NCBI RefSeq assembly: GCF_900215505.1
Contig: NZ_LT907844.1
Coordinates: forward strand, 4,170,001 to 4,234,000
From: Cohaesibacter sp. ES.047
Lineage (GTDB): Bacteria; Pseudomonadota; Alphaproteobacteria; Rhizobiales; Cohaesibacteraceae
Direction: 5' to 3'
Length of the DNA stretch: 64,000 bases
Part shown: positions 44,437 to 53,344 of the stretch, in pieces
Numbering within the stretch: the first letter of the stretch is position 1
How the letters are laid out: every line of letters starts with the position of its first letter
Notes under the pieces: generated by a model
Database searches by the model: none
Told to the model about the DNA's origin: nothing
What the model saw: only the letters and a program-made list of their open reading frames with translations
Made by a program: the position numbers and the translations under genes

Positions 44437-45420
44437 ATGGCGAACCTGACTGGCGAGCACGGGCTTGATCTGCGCTTGATGCGCATCCTGAACGTCCTTC
44501 TCGATGAATGCAGCGTTTCGAAAACCGCAACGATTCTCGGACAAAGCCAGCCCTCTGTCTCGCTTGCGCTGAAGCGGCTGCGCGAGATCCTGGGCGATCC
44601 GCTTCTGGTTCGCAGTGGCGTGCGGCTGATCCCCACAGAGAAGAGCCTCAAGATCAAGGAACAGGTTGCCAATATTCTGTGCGAGATTGATGCGCTGGCT
44701 GCACCCGAAGAAGAGTTCGACCCCTCCCGCTTTGATCGCCGGTTCCGGGTCTATGCGGCCAACTGTCTTGGCACCTTTTTCATGCCGCGCATCGGCGAGC
44801 TTGTCAGGCAGGAAGCGCCCAACATGCCGCTTGATTTCTGCACCATTCCGGACGAGACACAGATCTTTTCCGAGCTTGAACAGGGCAAGCTCGATCTGGT
44901 GATCGGCAACTGGCCGATGCCTCGCGAATATCTGCGCTTTGCACCCCTGCTGGAGACCGAGATTGTGCTCGTGATGCGTAACGATCATGCGATGGCGCAT
45001 CGATCCAGCATCGACTTCGACGAATATCTGGCTCTCGAACATCTCTCGCCAACACCGCACACCAGTCCGGCGATCAGCCCGATAGACGGACAGCTGGCGC
45101 AGCTTGATGCCAAACGGCAGATTTTGATGTCCGTCGCCGAGTTTACGCTCGTCCCGCACATGCTCGAACGCACCGATCTGGTTTTCACCAGCAGTTGGCC
45201 CTTTGCCGAGCAGATGGCACAGTCGGGCAACCTGACGATTGTCAAGGCGCCGCCGGAACTTGCTCGAATGCGTTTCTATACGTTGTGGCATGAACGATCA
45301 CATCTCTCACCCGGAAATCAATGGTTTCGAAAGTTGTTGCGCCGGGTCGCGAAAGAAATAAATGAAGACATCCCGATTATATCCAACAAAATAGGAGACA
45401 AGGCTATTCAGAAAACCTAA
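44437..45420 (+). CDS. LysR-family regulator (NodD/nahR-like)
   Basis: The 327-residue regulator starts at ATG 44437 with an AAAGGA site; in-frame ATGs at 44359 and 44407 have weaker sites. DLRLMRILNVLLDECSVSKTA and SQPSVSLALKRLREILGDPL form the HTH. The effector domain includes LDLVIGNWPMP and SPTPHTSPAISPID. The gene lies between the amidohydrolase (divergent) and the ABC/nucleoside operon (same direction) and probably regulates both. Confidence 0.9.
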   Translation: MANLTGEHGLDLRLMRILNVLLDECSVSKTATILGQSQPSVSLALKRLREILGDPLLVRSGVRLIPTEKSLKIKEQVANILCEIDALAAPEEEFDPSRFDRRFRVYAANCLGTFFMPRIGELVRQEAPNMPLDFCTIPDETQIFSELEQGKLDLVIGNWPMPREYLRFAPLLETEIVLVMRNDHAMAHRSSIDFDEYLALEHLSPTPHTSPAISPIDGQLAQLDAKRQILMSVAEFTLVPHMLERTDLVFTSSWPFAEQMAQSGNLTIVKAPPELARMRFYTLWHERSHLSPGNQWFRKLLRRVAKEINEDIPIISNKIGDKAIQKT

Positions 45421-45589
45421 TAGAGTCTATTAGCCTGACCCGACTTCCTTCCACGTACATTCCTGTAGTTTAATTCCCTTGCGAGAAACGATGCAGTTTC
45501 CGCATTGCTTTCTTTCTGCGGCAGGCTTGACGCACGAGTGCGCGCGGCAGTCCAGAGTTATTGTTTTTTACCAAGGGGATAAAACTTTT

Positions 45590-46621
45590 ATGCTTAGAAA
45601 ATTAAAAAAATTTCTCTTGGCCGGTGCAATTGTACTTCCTGCAGCCAGTGCCATTGCTGCGGATGACTATGCCGGCCATACGCTCGTTGTTGGCGTTTGG
45701 GGGGGCGATATTGAGCGTCTTCTTCGCGAAAACGTTGCCGGGCCACTCGAAGAGGAAACCGGCGCGGAGGTCGAGTTTGTTCTTGGCGGCTCCGGCGATC
45801 GCATGGCGCGCATTTATGCAGAAAAAGACAATCCCACCATGGATGTAGCATTTCTCAATATCTATGAAGCCCCGCAGGCCGAACAAGATGGCATCGTAGT
45901 CGCTCCCGATCCTGAAAGCGACGTCTACAAAAGCATCTGGGACGGCATGAACAATGGCTGCTACGCCATGTCTCTTGTTGGTCTCGGCATTGCCTATAAC
46001 AAGTCGATGCTCGACACCCCTCCCGAGTGGGCGGACATGTGGGATCCGAAATTTAGCGGCAAGATCGCCGTCTCGCAATATCCCGGCTCTGAAGGGGATG
46101 GACTGATCGGTGTTGCTGCCCGCCTCGCCGGTGCCGACGAGCATGATGCGGACAAGGCCTTTGCCAAGCTTTCCGAGCTTAAGCCCATCGCCATGACCTA
46201 CACCAATCTGGACGAAGTGTTCGCCCTGATGGAAGCCGGTGAAGTGGCCATGGCTCCGATGATCTCCGGCTATGTTCTGGCTGCGCTGAAACAGCATCCC
46301 GAGATCGGTTTTTCCTTCCCCACCGATCCCGGCTCCGTTCTGGTCCGTGACATGGTATGTGCGGTGAAGGGGTCGCCAGAACAGGAACTGGCACAGATGT
46401 TTATCGAAAAGGCCGTTGGCGTGAAAAACCAGACCGACTATGCCGAGCAGATTTTCTTCGGGCCCACCAACAAGAATGTAAAGCTGTCCGAAGAAGCCTC
46501 TGCCGATGTGATCGATACGCCAGAAGAAGTCGAAAGCCTTGTGCAGCTTGACTGGCCCTATGTCATCAAGCAGCGCAGCGATTGGACCCAACGCTGGAAC
46601 AAGGAGCTTCTTGGCCAGTAA
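45590..46621 (+). CDS. PotD/AfuA-type ABC transporter substrate-binding protein
   Basis: The 343-residue exported binding protein starts at ATG 45590 with AAGGGGATAA upstream. A basic N-terminus (MLRKLKKFLL) leads into a signal peptide ending SAIAA. The mature part resembles spermidine/putrescine- or iron-type extracellular binding proteins: VVGVWGGDIERLL, FLNIYEAPQAEQDG, LGIAYNKSMLDTPPEWADMW, and GPTNKNVKLSEEA. It is the first gene of an eight-gene operon. The ligand is probably a charged organic molecule; from the neighbours, a nucleoside-like compound. Confidence 0.88.
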   Translation: MLRKLKKFLLAGAIVLPAASAIAADDYAGHTLVVGVWGGDIERLLRENVAGPLEEETGAEVEFVLGGSGDRMARIYAEKDNPTMDVAFLNIYEAPQAEQDGIVVAPDPESDVYKSIWDGMNNGCYAMSLVGLGIAYNKSMLDTPPEWADMWDPKFSGKIAVSQYPGSEGDGLIGVAARLAGADEHDADKAFAKLSELKPIAMTYTNLDEVFALMEAGEVAMAPMISGYVLAALKQHPEIGFSFPTDPGSVLVRDMVCAVKGSPEQELAQMFIEKAVGVKNQTDYAEQIFFGPTNKNVKLSEEASADVIDTPEEVESLVQLDWPYVIKQRSDWTQRWNKELLGQ

Positions 46622-46656
46622 CCTCACATAAGGTTTGCTGGTTCGGCTCACCCCCT

Positions 46657-46692
46657 CACCCGCGTCACGCTCCATCTGGTTTGACGCGGGTG
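46657..46692 (+). terminator. Intra-operon hairpin after the binding-protein gene
   Basis: CACCCGCGTCA (46657-46667) and TGACGCGGGTG (46682-46692) form a perfect 11-bp stem with a 14-base loop and no T run. Its position right after the binding-protein gene suggests mRNA stabilisation and partial attenuation before the permease genes. Confidence 0.65.
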
Positions 46693-46788
46693 AAACCAGC
46701 CCCTTGCTCCTCAGCTCAGGCTGACTCCCCCATTTCCGTTTCAAGGCCCCGCAATTCTCAAGGCCCCAACCCAAGCGAAGGCAAAAGA

Positions 46789-47637
46789 ATGCAAAAGCGT
46801 GCATTTATGTTGCTCCTCCCTGCGCTGCTTCTCTCGGGCGTGGTTTTCCTTCTGCCCTTCCTGTGGCTCTTGGTCACGAGCTTCCGGGAACAGGGAGATG
46901 GCTCGCTTCTGATGGCAGCAGGCTTCTCTCTTGCCAATTACGGACGCCTGCTCTCGGACAGCTACTTTGCGGAAATCTTTCTGCGCACGCTTCTGTTGTC
47001 CGCGCTGGCGACCCTTCTGTGTCTTGTCATCGCGCTGCCAGTGGCGCGGCAGATCGCCCTTAGTGCCGGTCGCGCAAAGGGGATCCTTCTCGCAATCATT
47101 CTGGTTCCGCTCGTCTCCGGAGCGCTGCTGCCGACCCTTGGCATGTTGCATCTGCTCGGCCCTCTTGGTGTGGTCAACAGCCTGCTGAAACAGATGGGCC
47201 TTATTTCATCGAGTGTGAAATTCCTTGGCACCACGACCGGTGTCACGATCGGGCTGGTGCAGGCCTTCTTGCCATTGATGCTACTGCCGCTCGTCAATGC
47301 CCTGTCGCACCTGCCCCGCGACGTGGAAGCGTCCGCCAGGACGCTTGGCGCACCAACCCGCACGATCTGGCGCAGGATCATCCTGCCGCTGATCGCGCCG
47401 GGCATCGTAGCCGGGTCGGTTCTGGTCTTTGCCGCGTCTCTGACCTCCTTTGTCACCCCGCAGATCCTCGGTCAGGGCAAGATTGCCACATTCGGCACGA
47501 TGGCCTATCAGCAGGCCTCCCTGGTGCTCGACTGGCCCTTTGCCTCAGCCATCGCGGTGGTGATGCTGCTGATCCTGTCTCTCGGACTTGTCATCAGTTC
47601 CTATCTTACGCGCATCCTGGTCAGGAGGGCTCCATGA
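46789..47637 (+). CDS. ABC transporter permease (PotB-type)
   Basis: The 282-residue inner-membrane permease starts at ATG 46789. Six hydrophobic helices are visible and the EAA loop reads VEASARTLGAPTRTIWRRIILPL near residues 181-203. It shares ATGA with the second permease (47634-47637). Confidence 0.9.
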   Translation: MQKRAFMLLLPALLLSGVVFLLPFLWLLVTSFREQGDGSLLMAAGFSLANYGRLLSDSYFAEIFLRTLLLSALATLLCLVIALPVARQIALSAGRAKGILLAIILVPLVSGALLPTLGMLHLLGPLGVVNSLLKQMGLISSSVKFLGTTTGVTIGLVQAFLPLMLLPLVNALSHLPRDVEASARTLGAPTRTIWRRIILPLIAPGIVAGSVLVFAASLTSFVTPQILGQGKIATFGTMAYQQASLVLDWPFASAIAVVMLLILSLGLVISSYLTRILVRRAP

Positions 47638-48428
47638 AAACCTATGGTGTCGGTGCTTCGGCCCGTTTCGTCTGGACCATTCTAACCTTTGTCTTCCTGC
47701 TAGCCCCGATTGGCGTTCTGGTCTTTGCCTCCTTTGACGATGCGAGCTTCTTTCGCTTTCCGCCGCGGGACTATTCCCTTCGCTGGTATGAGGCGGTGCT
47801 TGAAAGCCGCGAGTACAAGAGTGCGCTTTCGGTCAGCCTCATCGTCGCGGTTCTCTCCGGCTTCCTTTCAGTGGGTCTGGGGGCGCTGGCGGCGTTCTCC
47901 CTTGCCCGTTACAAGCCGAAGGGAGCAAAGGTGATCGAAGCGATGCTGATGGCTCCGTTGGTGCTGCCGCTGATCGTCTGGGCCATTGCTCTGTTGCAGA
48001 TCTACTCGAAACTGGGGATGTCCGGGACGCTGCCCGCTCTGGTGCTGGCCCATGCGGTGATCACGATGCCCTTCACCATCCGCATCATGATCGCAACCTT
48101 TGCCGACCTGGATCCCCTGCTGGAGCAGGCGGCAGCCAGTCTTGGTGCCTCCCCCATCAGAGTGATCCAACGCGTCACACTGCCTCTTGCCATGCCGGGG
48201 CTGATCTCGTCGGCGGCCTTCTCGCTGCTGATCTCCTTCAATGATGTCATTGTTTCGGCGCTGATTGCCGGTGCCCGCTGGATGACCTTTCCGGTGCGCG
48301 TCTATGCGGAATTGCGCGGTCAGGGCATCGATCCCATCACCCTTGCCATAGGGGCAGCCATCATCGCATTCATCCTTATTGCCGCCCTCGTCGGGGAGTT
48401 CCTGTTCAAATGGTCCCGTCGTCTCTGA
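47634..48428 (+). CDS. ABC transporter permease (PotC-type)
   Basis: The 264-residue second permease has six helices and an EAA loop LEQAAASLGASPIRVIQRVTLPL near residues 163-185. SLRWYEAVLESREYKSAL in the first periplasmic region is typical of PotC/PotI proteins. It is coupled to the preceding permease; the nucleoside phosphorylase follows after 37 bases. Confidence 0.9.
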   Translation: MKTYGVGASARFVWTILTFVFLLAPIGVLVFASFDDASFFRFPPRDYSLRWYEAVLESREYKSALSVSLIVAVLSGFLSVGLGALAAFSLARYKPKGAKVIEAMLMAPLVLPLIVWAIALLQIYSKLGMSGTLPALVLAHAVITMPFTIRIMIATFADLDPLLEQAAASLGASPIRVIQRVTLPLAMPGLISSAAFSLLISFNDVIVSALIAGARWMTFPVRVYAELRGQGIDPITLAIGAAIIAFILIAALVGEFLFKWSRRL

Positions 48429-48465
48429 TCCCGTCGCCTCAAGCCAACAAGAAAGCCGTTTACCG

Positions 48466-49293
48466 ATGAGCGAAGATTATCCTTACCTGAAAAGCATGCC
48501 GCATTTCATCCGCGATGGGGTGCCGCTCTTGACCGGCTTCAAGCGCGACCGGATCGCTCCTTATGTGGTGCTGGCGGTGAAAGACCCACTCGTCGTTGGA
48601 GAGGGTGCCGGAGAAGATGCGCTTGCGAGCGCACTTGATGGCGCCGAGATCAGCGCCCAGACCGGCCTCTTCACCACTCTCACCGGTCGCTATCAGGGTG
48701 CACCCATCTCCATTGTTTCGGGTGGCTCTGGCTCGCCCGAGGCAGAACTTGCGCTGATGGATCTGTTCAATCACACCGATTGCACCACCGTTATTCGCAT
48801 TGGCGGCTGCGGTGCATGGAGCGAAAAGGTCGGTGTGGGTGATGTCGTCATCACATCCGGTGCCGTGCGCGATGAAGGCATGACCAAGGCCCATGTGAAG
48901 GCCGAATATCCGGCCGTTGCGGACTGGCAGGTGGTCGCAGCAATGAAGGCCGCCGCGGATGAGGTCGGCCATCCCTATCACATTGGCATCACGCGATCGG
49001 GCGACAGCGAATATTGCGGTTGGGGCAAGCCCGGCCCCGGCGGCTACCTGCAGGAAGAGCACAAGGGCATCATCGACTATTGGCGTCGCGCAGGCATCCT
49101 CAACACCGACCGCGAGAGCGCGGCCATTCTGACCTTGTGCAGCCTTTATGGACGCCGTGGCGGAGCGGTCTGCTCTGTCGGCGACAATGTGGTCACCGGC
49201 GAGGTGCACAAGTCCGGCTCCGGCCAGACTGCGGCCATCAAGGTCGGTCTTGCTGCTCTTGCCCGCCTCTTCAAGGAAGACACCCATGGCTGA
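48466..49293 (+). CDS. Nucleoside phosphorylase (PNP/UDP family)
   Basis: The 275-residue phosphorylase of the uridine/purine nucleoside type splits a nucleoside with phosphate into base and ribose-1-phosphate. Visible features are VSGGSGSPEAELALMDL (phosphate-side loop), VIRIGGCGAWSEKVGVGDVVI, and NTDRESAAILTLCSLYGRR. The last replaces the usual MEMES/MES ribose-binding motif with DRESA, so the nucleoside may be non-standard. It starts at ATG 48466 and overlaps the ATPase gene by eight bases. Placing a phosphorylase between the permeases and the ATPase of the importer ties the two functions. Confidence 0.85.
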   Translation: MSEDYPYLKSMPHFIRDGVPLLTGFKRDRIAPYVVLAVKDPLVVGEGAGEDALASALDGAEISAQTGLFTTLTGRYQGAPISIVSGGSGSPEAELALMDLFNHTDCTTVIRIGGCGAWSEKVGVGDVVITSGAVRDEGMTKAHVKAEYPAVADWQVVAAMKAAADEVGHPYHIGITRSGDSEYCGWGKPGPGGYLQEEHKGIIDYWRRAGILNTDRESAAILTLCSLYGRRGGAVCSVGDNVVTGEVHKSGSGQTAAIKVGLAALARLFKEDTHG

Positions 49294-50389
49294 TCATCCC
49301 ATGCGCCGCAATCATCTGCTGATCGAGAATGTGATGAAGTCTTATGGCGGTCCGGAACCGGCACTCAAGAGCGTGTCGCTTGATGTTTCCGAAGGTGAGT
49401 TCCTTGCCTTGCTCGGGCCATCTGGCTGCGGCAAGACCACCCTATTGAAGATCATCGCCGGACTGGAAGAGCCGACACAAGGCTCGATGGCCCTTGCGGG
49501 CGAAGGTCTCGACACCATTCCGACCTACAAACGCGATATCGGCATCGTGTTCCAGTCCTATGCGCTGTTCCCGCATATGACCGTGGATGCCAACATCCGC
49601 TTCGGCCTCGACATGCGCGGCATGCAGGGCGCGGAAGCCGACGAGCGGGTCGCCGAGGTACTGGACCTGGTCAAACTGGAAGGCCTTGGCAAGCGGATGC
49701 CCAATGAGCTTTCCGGTGGCCAGCAGCAGCGGGTCGCCCTTGCCCGCGCTCTTGCCATCCGTCCCAAGCTGTTGTTGCTTGACGAGCCGCTCTCCAACCT
49801 CGACGCGGTGCTGCGCAAGAATGTCCGTGTTGACATCCGCGAGCTGCATGAGCGGATCGGCCTCACCACCGTGATGGTTACTCATGATCAGGAAGAGGCC
49901 ATGAGCATGGCGGACCGGGTGGCCGTGATGGCCAACGGCTATGTCCTGCAACACGACACGCCGGAAGTCATTTTCGAGCAGCCAGCCTCGGCCTTCATTG
50001 CCAGCTTTGTGGGCAATCCGCCTGCGATCCTGCTGCCGGTAGCGCAGCGAGGGACCGATGGGTATGCCCTCGCAGGCGCGCCCTTCTCGCCCTCCTCCTC
50101 CACAAAGTCGGTTTTCGACCAGCTCGAGGGCAGGACTGCCGAGATGGCCTTGCGGGCGGACCAGCTGTCCTTCGCCGATGCTTCTGAGGGCATGGTCGCA
50201 GGGGAAGTGCATTCGAGCGAATATGTGGGCGGTTCGTGGCTCGCCCATGTGGCAATCGGCGAGCATCGCATCGCGGTTCAATCCCGCGATAAACCATCCC
50301 ATTTCGGCGCTCCGGCACATTTGCGTTTCGAGCCATCTCAGACCCTGTTGTTTGATCCCGATAGCGGTGACAGGATGGATCTGTCATGA
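49286..50389 (+). CDS. ABC transporter ATPase (PotA-type)
   Basis: The 367-residue ATPase has Walker A GPSGCGKTT near residues 45-53, the Q-loop in IVFQSYALFPHMTV, signature LSGGQQQRVALARAL near 148, Walker [13 protein letters not shown], and THDQEEAMSMADRV. A C-terminal TOBE region follows. It powers the binding protein and two permeases upstream. ATG 49286 overlaps the phosphorylase; the stop overlaps the kinase start (ATGA at 50386-50389). Confidence 0.93.
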   Translation: MADHPMRRNHLLIENVMKSYGGPEPALKSVSLDVSEGEFLALLGPSGCGKTTLLKIIAGLEEPTQGSMALAGEGLDTIPTYKRDIGIVFQSYALFPHMTVDANIRFGLDMRGMQGAEADERVAEVLDLVKLEGLGKRMPNELSGGQQQRVALARALAIRPKLLLLDEPLSNLDAVLRKNVRVDIRELHERIGLTTVMVTHDQEEAMSMADRVAVMANGYVLQHDTPEVIFEQPASAFIASFVGNPPAILLPVAQRGTDGYALAGAPFSPSSSTKSVFDQLEGRTAEMALRADQLSFADASEGMVAGEVHSSEYVGGSWLAHVAIGEHRIAVQSRDKPSHFGAPAHLRFEPSQTLLFDPDSGDRMDLS

Positions 50390-51330
50390 GCCGGGGAGCC
50401 ATCTATTGTCTCGGCCCGCTTGTGCTGGACAGGATCCTTCAGGTCGATGATCTGCCCGGCCACGACGAGAAGGCCTTTATCAAGGCCAAGGAAGAAAGAG
50501 CGGGCGGACCGCCGCTCAATTGTGCGCACGCCCTTGCCCAGCTCGGCGAGGATGCACGGCTGGTCTCCATCATCGGCGACGACACCGACGGTAAAACCCT
50601 GCTGCAATGGCTCGCCGACCAGGACATGAGCACAGAAGCCGTCGAGGTGGATATGGAGGCGGGCACGGCGTCTGCGACAATCATCGTCGACCGCACGGGC
50701 GAGAAGGCCATCCTCATTGATCCGATGCCGATGTCCATGCTGAATGCCATCGGAGAGAGCATCGAGTTTCAAGCTGGTGACTGCGTCATTGCCAACTTCT
50801 ACCAGCCCGAAGCCATAGCCCGCACCTTCAGTCGCGCCGGGGCTCTCGGGCTTGACCGGATGATTGATCTGGAACTGCCGGAGATTGAACGCTGGGGCTG
50901 GAAGGCCATGGAAATGGTCCTGCCCTATGCGTCACTTGTGGTCACCAACCGGCAGGTGCTCGAGGCATGGATGACCCATGCCGGAAAAGAAGCCCCTGTC
51001 GAGGACGCAGCGTTGGAATTCGCCCGCTTCCTGTCCGGTTATGGCGAGCGGCGCGTGGTCATCACACTTGGAGCCGATGGTCTTGTGGCGAGCAATGGGG
51101 CGGAAGAAATCCGCCTGTCCGCCCTCAAGGTCACGCCACGCAACACGACCGGGGCTGGCGATGTCTTTCTGGCCGGGCTGACCACGGCCCTGCGACGCGG
51201 ACGGACGTTTGACCGCGCCCTCATCTTTGCAACCACCTGCTCGGGCACTTTCCTTGAAAGCGGTTGCTGCGACTTCAAAATGGCTGAATACCGGATGAAA
51301 GACGTTCATCAGAAAGCTCAAGACTCATGA
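50386..51330 (+). CDS. PfkB-family sugar/nucleoside kinase
   Basis: The 314-residue ribokinase-fold kinase has the N-terminal LVLDRILQVDDLPGHDEKAF region with the GGPPLNCAHALAQLG signature near residues 37-51. The C-terminal NTTGAGDVFLAGL holds the catalytic Asp and anion hole near residue 250. It could phosphorylate a free sugar or an intact nucleoside. It is coupled by ATGA overlaps on both sides, to the ATPase and to the ADP-ribosylglycohydrolase-like gene. A PfkB kinase next to this hydrolase also occurs in E. coli yegV-yegU. Confidence 0.9.
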   Translation: MSRGAIYCLGPLVLDRILQVDDLPGHDEKAFIKAKEERAGGPPLNCAHALAQLGEDARLVSIIGDDTDGKTLLQWLADQDMSTEAVEVDMEAGTASATIIVDRTGEKAILIDPMPMSMLNAIGESIEFQAGDCVIANFYQPEAIARTFSRAGALGLDRMIDLELPEIERWGWKAMEMVLPYASLVVTNRQVLEAWMTHAGKEAPVEDAALEFARFLSGYGERRVVITLGADGLVASNGAEEIRLSALKVTPRNTTGAGDVFLAGLTTALRRGRTFDRALIFATTCSGTFLESGCCDFKMAEYRMKDVHQKAQDS

Positions 51331-52379
51331 CCCTATCCATTGATCCCAAATCCATTGAAGGCGTCCTCGCCGCGGCCTGCGTGGGCGATGCGCTTGGCGC
51401 AGCTACCGAATGCATGCACCCGCAGGATATTCTTGAGGTGTTTGGCGGTCCGGTGACCAGTTTTCAGCATCCGCCGCAAAAATCCCCTTTTGCCAAGGGC
51501 CTTGCACCGGGCAGGCTGACCGACGACGCCACCCAGATGCTGGCCATGGCCAAGCGCCTGATCGGCCTCAGCAAGGCGCCGGCTTCTGCCGATGCGATTG
51601 CCGGCTTCATCGACTGGTCCCACGACGAGGAGATGTTCCAGCGCTTTGCCGGCCCCACAACCCGCATCGCGGTGGAATCCATGCGCGCCGGAGCCGCGGT
51701 TGAGGATGTCGCTACACCCGCGACCTATTCGTGCATGTTCGGTACGTCAAACGGCGGGGCGATGCGTGCGCCGACTGCCGGATGCGCAGCAGCTGGCGAC
51801 ATTGACGAGGCTGTGCGGCTTGCCTGTCTGTTGTCCTCGCCCACCCACAACACCCAGATTGCCTATGCGGGTGCCTCCGCAATCGCCGCCGCCATCGCAG
51901 CGGGCCTTGGCGGCGCTGCGGCCATGAGCCTTGAAGAGGCCGCCCTTCAGGGTGCACGCCTAGGCGAAGAACAGGCAAAGATAAGCGGACGCATTGTCGG
52001 TGGTGCCGGTGTGTTTCGCCGCATCGATCTGGCCTTCGAGATTGGCAACAAGTATCACGGCGATCTCGAAGCGGCGCGAAGCGAACTGACCGAAGTGGTC
52101 GGCAATGGCGTCGCCATGGCCGAAGCGGTCCCTCATGCCTTCGGCCTCGTCAAGGCGGCGGATGGCAATGCCTGGGGCGCCATCACCGCCGCAGTCAACG
52201 GCGGCAATGACAGTGACACGATCGCGATGTTCGCCGGGTCAATTGCAGCCGCCTGGAAAGGAACCGGGAGCATTCCGGGAGCCTTGATCGAGGAAGTCGC
52301 CGCCGTCAACCAGCTTGACCTTGCGGGTGTTGCTGCCGGGCTTGCTGCCTTCAACCAACGCTTCATTCAGGAGGTCTGA
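51327..52379 (+). CDS. ADP-ribosylglycohydrolase-fold (DraG/ARH-like) hydrolase
   Basis: The 350-residue protein has the di-metal motifs of the DraG/ARH family: VGDALGAATE near residues 19-28, TDDATQMLAMA near 65-75, and GGNDSDTIAMFAGSIAAAW near 290-308. The metal-binding TDD and DSDT residues are present. Members cleave N-glycosidic bonds of ADP-ribosyl groups, but small N-ribosides are also plausible. Its place in a catabolic operon beside a nucleoside phosphorylase and a kinase argues for a metabolic glycosidase and not removal of a protein modification. The exact substrate is unknown. Confidence 0.87.
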   Translation: MTLSIDPKSIEGVLAAACVGDALGAATECMHPQDILEVFGGPVTSFQHPPQKSPFAKGLAPGRLTDDATQMLAMAKRLIGLSKAPASADAIAGFIDWSHDEEMFQRFAGPTTRIAVESMRAGAAVEDVATPATYSCMFGTSNGGAMRAPTAGCAAAGDIDEAVRLACLLSSPTHNTQIAYAGASAIAAAIAAGLGGAAAMSLEEAALQGARLGEEQAKISGRIVGGAGVFRRIDLAFEIGNKYHGDLEAARSELTEVVGNGVAMAEAVPHAFGLVKAADGNAWGAITAAVNGGNDSDTIAMFAGSIAAAWKGTGSIPGALIEEVAAVNQLDLAGVAAGLAAFNQRFIQEV

Positions 52380-52381
52380 TC

Positions 52382-53203
52382 ATGAAACGCTACTGGCTTG
52401 AACTCACCTCGCCCGAACATGCGAGCCTTCCGGACAGCACACTCGCCATCCTGCCGGTCGCTGCGGTGGAGCAGCATGGACCGCATCTGCCGGTTGGCAC
52501 AGACTGTCTGATCAACAACGGCATCGTTGCAAGGGCGCTTGCCAAACTGGCCGATGACATTCCCGCTGTCGTTCTGCCTCTGCAACAGGTTGGTGCCTCG
52601 CAGGAACATCTGGACTATGCGGGCTCCCTCGCCCATCCCGCACCCGAGTTGATGCAATCATGGACCCGTGTTCTTGATTGCGCCGTTCAGTCAACCGGGC
52701 TCAAGCGGGTTCTTCTGTTCAACAGCCACGGTGGTCAGTCAGGCCTGCTCGCCGCGGTCGCTCTCGATCAGAGAGTTCGGCACAATAATCTGGGAGCCTA
52801 TGCCACATGGTTTGACGCTGGTTACCCGGAAGGCCTCTTCACCGAGGAGGAAATCCGCACCGGCTTTCACGGCGGAGATATCGAGACCTCGATGATGCTC
52901 GCACTGCATCCCGAACTCGTCAGGATGGACAAGGCTGCCGATTTCCATCCGGCGGTCGGCGAGATCGAAGCAGGAACGAAGCAACTGTCCGCCAATCCAT
53001 CCGCGGGCCGCGTCGGCGGACTTGGCTGGAAGGCACAGGATCTCAATCTGGAAGGCGTGACCGGCAATGCATCCCTCGCCAGTGCCCAGAAAGGCGAGAT
53101 CCTTCTTGATCATGCGGCTACATGCCTTGCCGAGTTGATCGCCGATCTCACCCAGCACCCGATGCCCGACGGCCTCTGGCCACCCGCACGCTATCGGGCG
53201 TAA
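52382..53203 (+). CDS. Creatininase-family amidohydrolase
   Basis: The 273-residue metal hydrolase has VAAVEQHGPHLPVGTD (Glu, His and Asp metal ligands) near residues 28-43, FNSHGGQSG near 119, and the FHGGDIETSMM metal/catalytic segment near 162. The family includes creatininase and formamide hydrolases of pyrimidine nucleotides in F420/flavin synthesis and mycofactocin maturation. As the last gene of the operon, two bases after the hydrolase stop, it likely opens or trims an amide in the released compound. Confidence 0.88.
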   Translation: MKRYWLELTSPEHASLPDSTLAILPVAAVEQHGPHLPVGTDCLINNGIVARALAKLADDIPAVVLPLQQVGASQEHLDYAGSLAHPAPELMQSWTRVLDCAVQSTGLKRVLLFNSHGGQSGLLAAVALDQRVRHNNLGAYATWFDAGYPEGLFTEEEIRTGFHGGDIETSMMLALHPELVRMDKAADFHPAVGEIEAGTKQLSANPSAGRVGGLGWKAQDLNLEGVTGNASLASAQKGEILLDHAATCLAELIADLTQHPMPDGLWPPARYRA

Positions 53204-53344
53204 CGAGGAAAGTTCTGTTCCAAGACATGTCTCTCATGACCAGATCCCGATAAACCGTCGGGCATCCTCCCGGATGGTAATTTTCTTGTCACCGCCATCC
53301 AGTCATAGCTCCGACAAATCATGCTCACCCGCTGACTGGCTGGA

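Noticed and set aside
45602-46804. A 400-codon minus-strand frame opposite the PotD-like gene
   Set aside because: The plus strand has a signal peptide and binding-protein motifs; the antisense frame is a composition effect.
51327-52379. Interpretation of the DraG-like gene as the nitrogenase reductase-activating enzyme
   Set aside because: No draT or nif genes are present and the gene is coupled to a sugar kinase and a creatininase in a catabolic operon.
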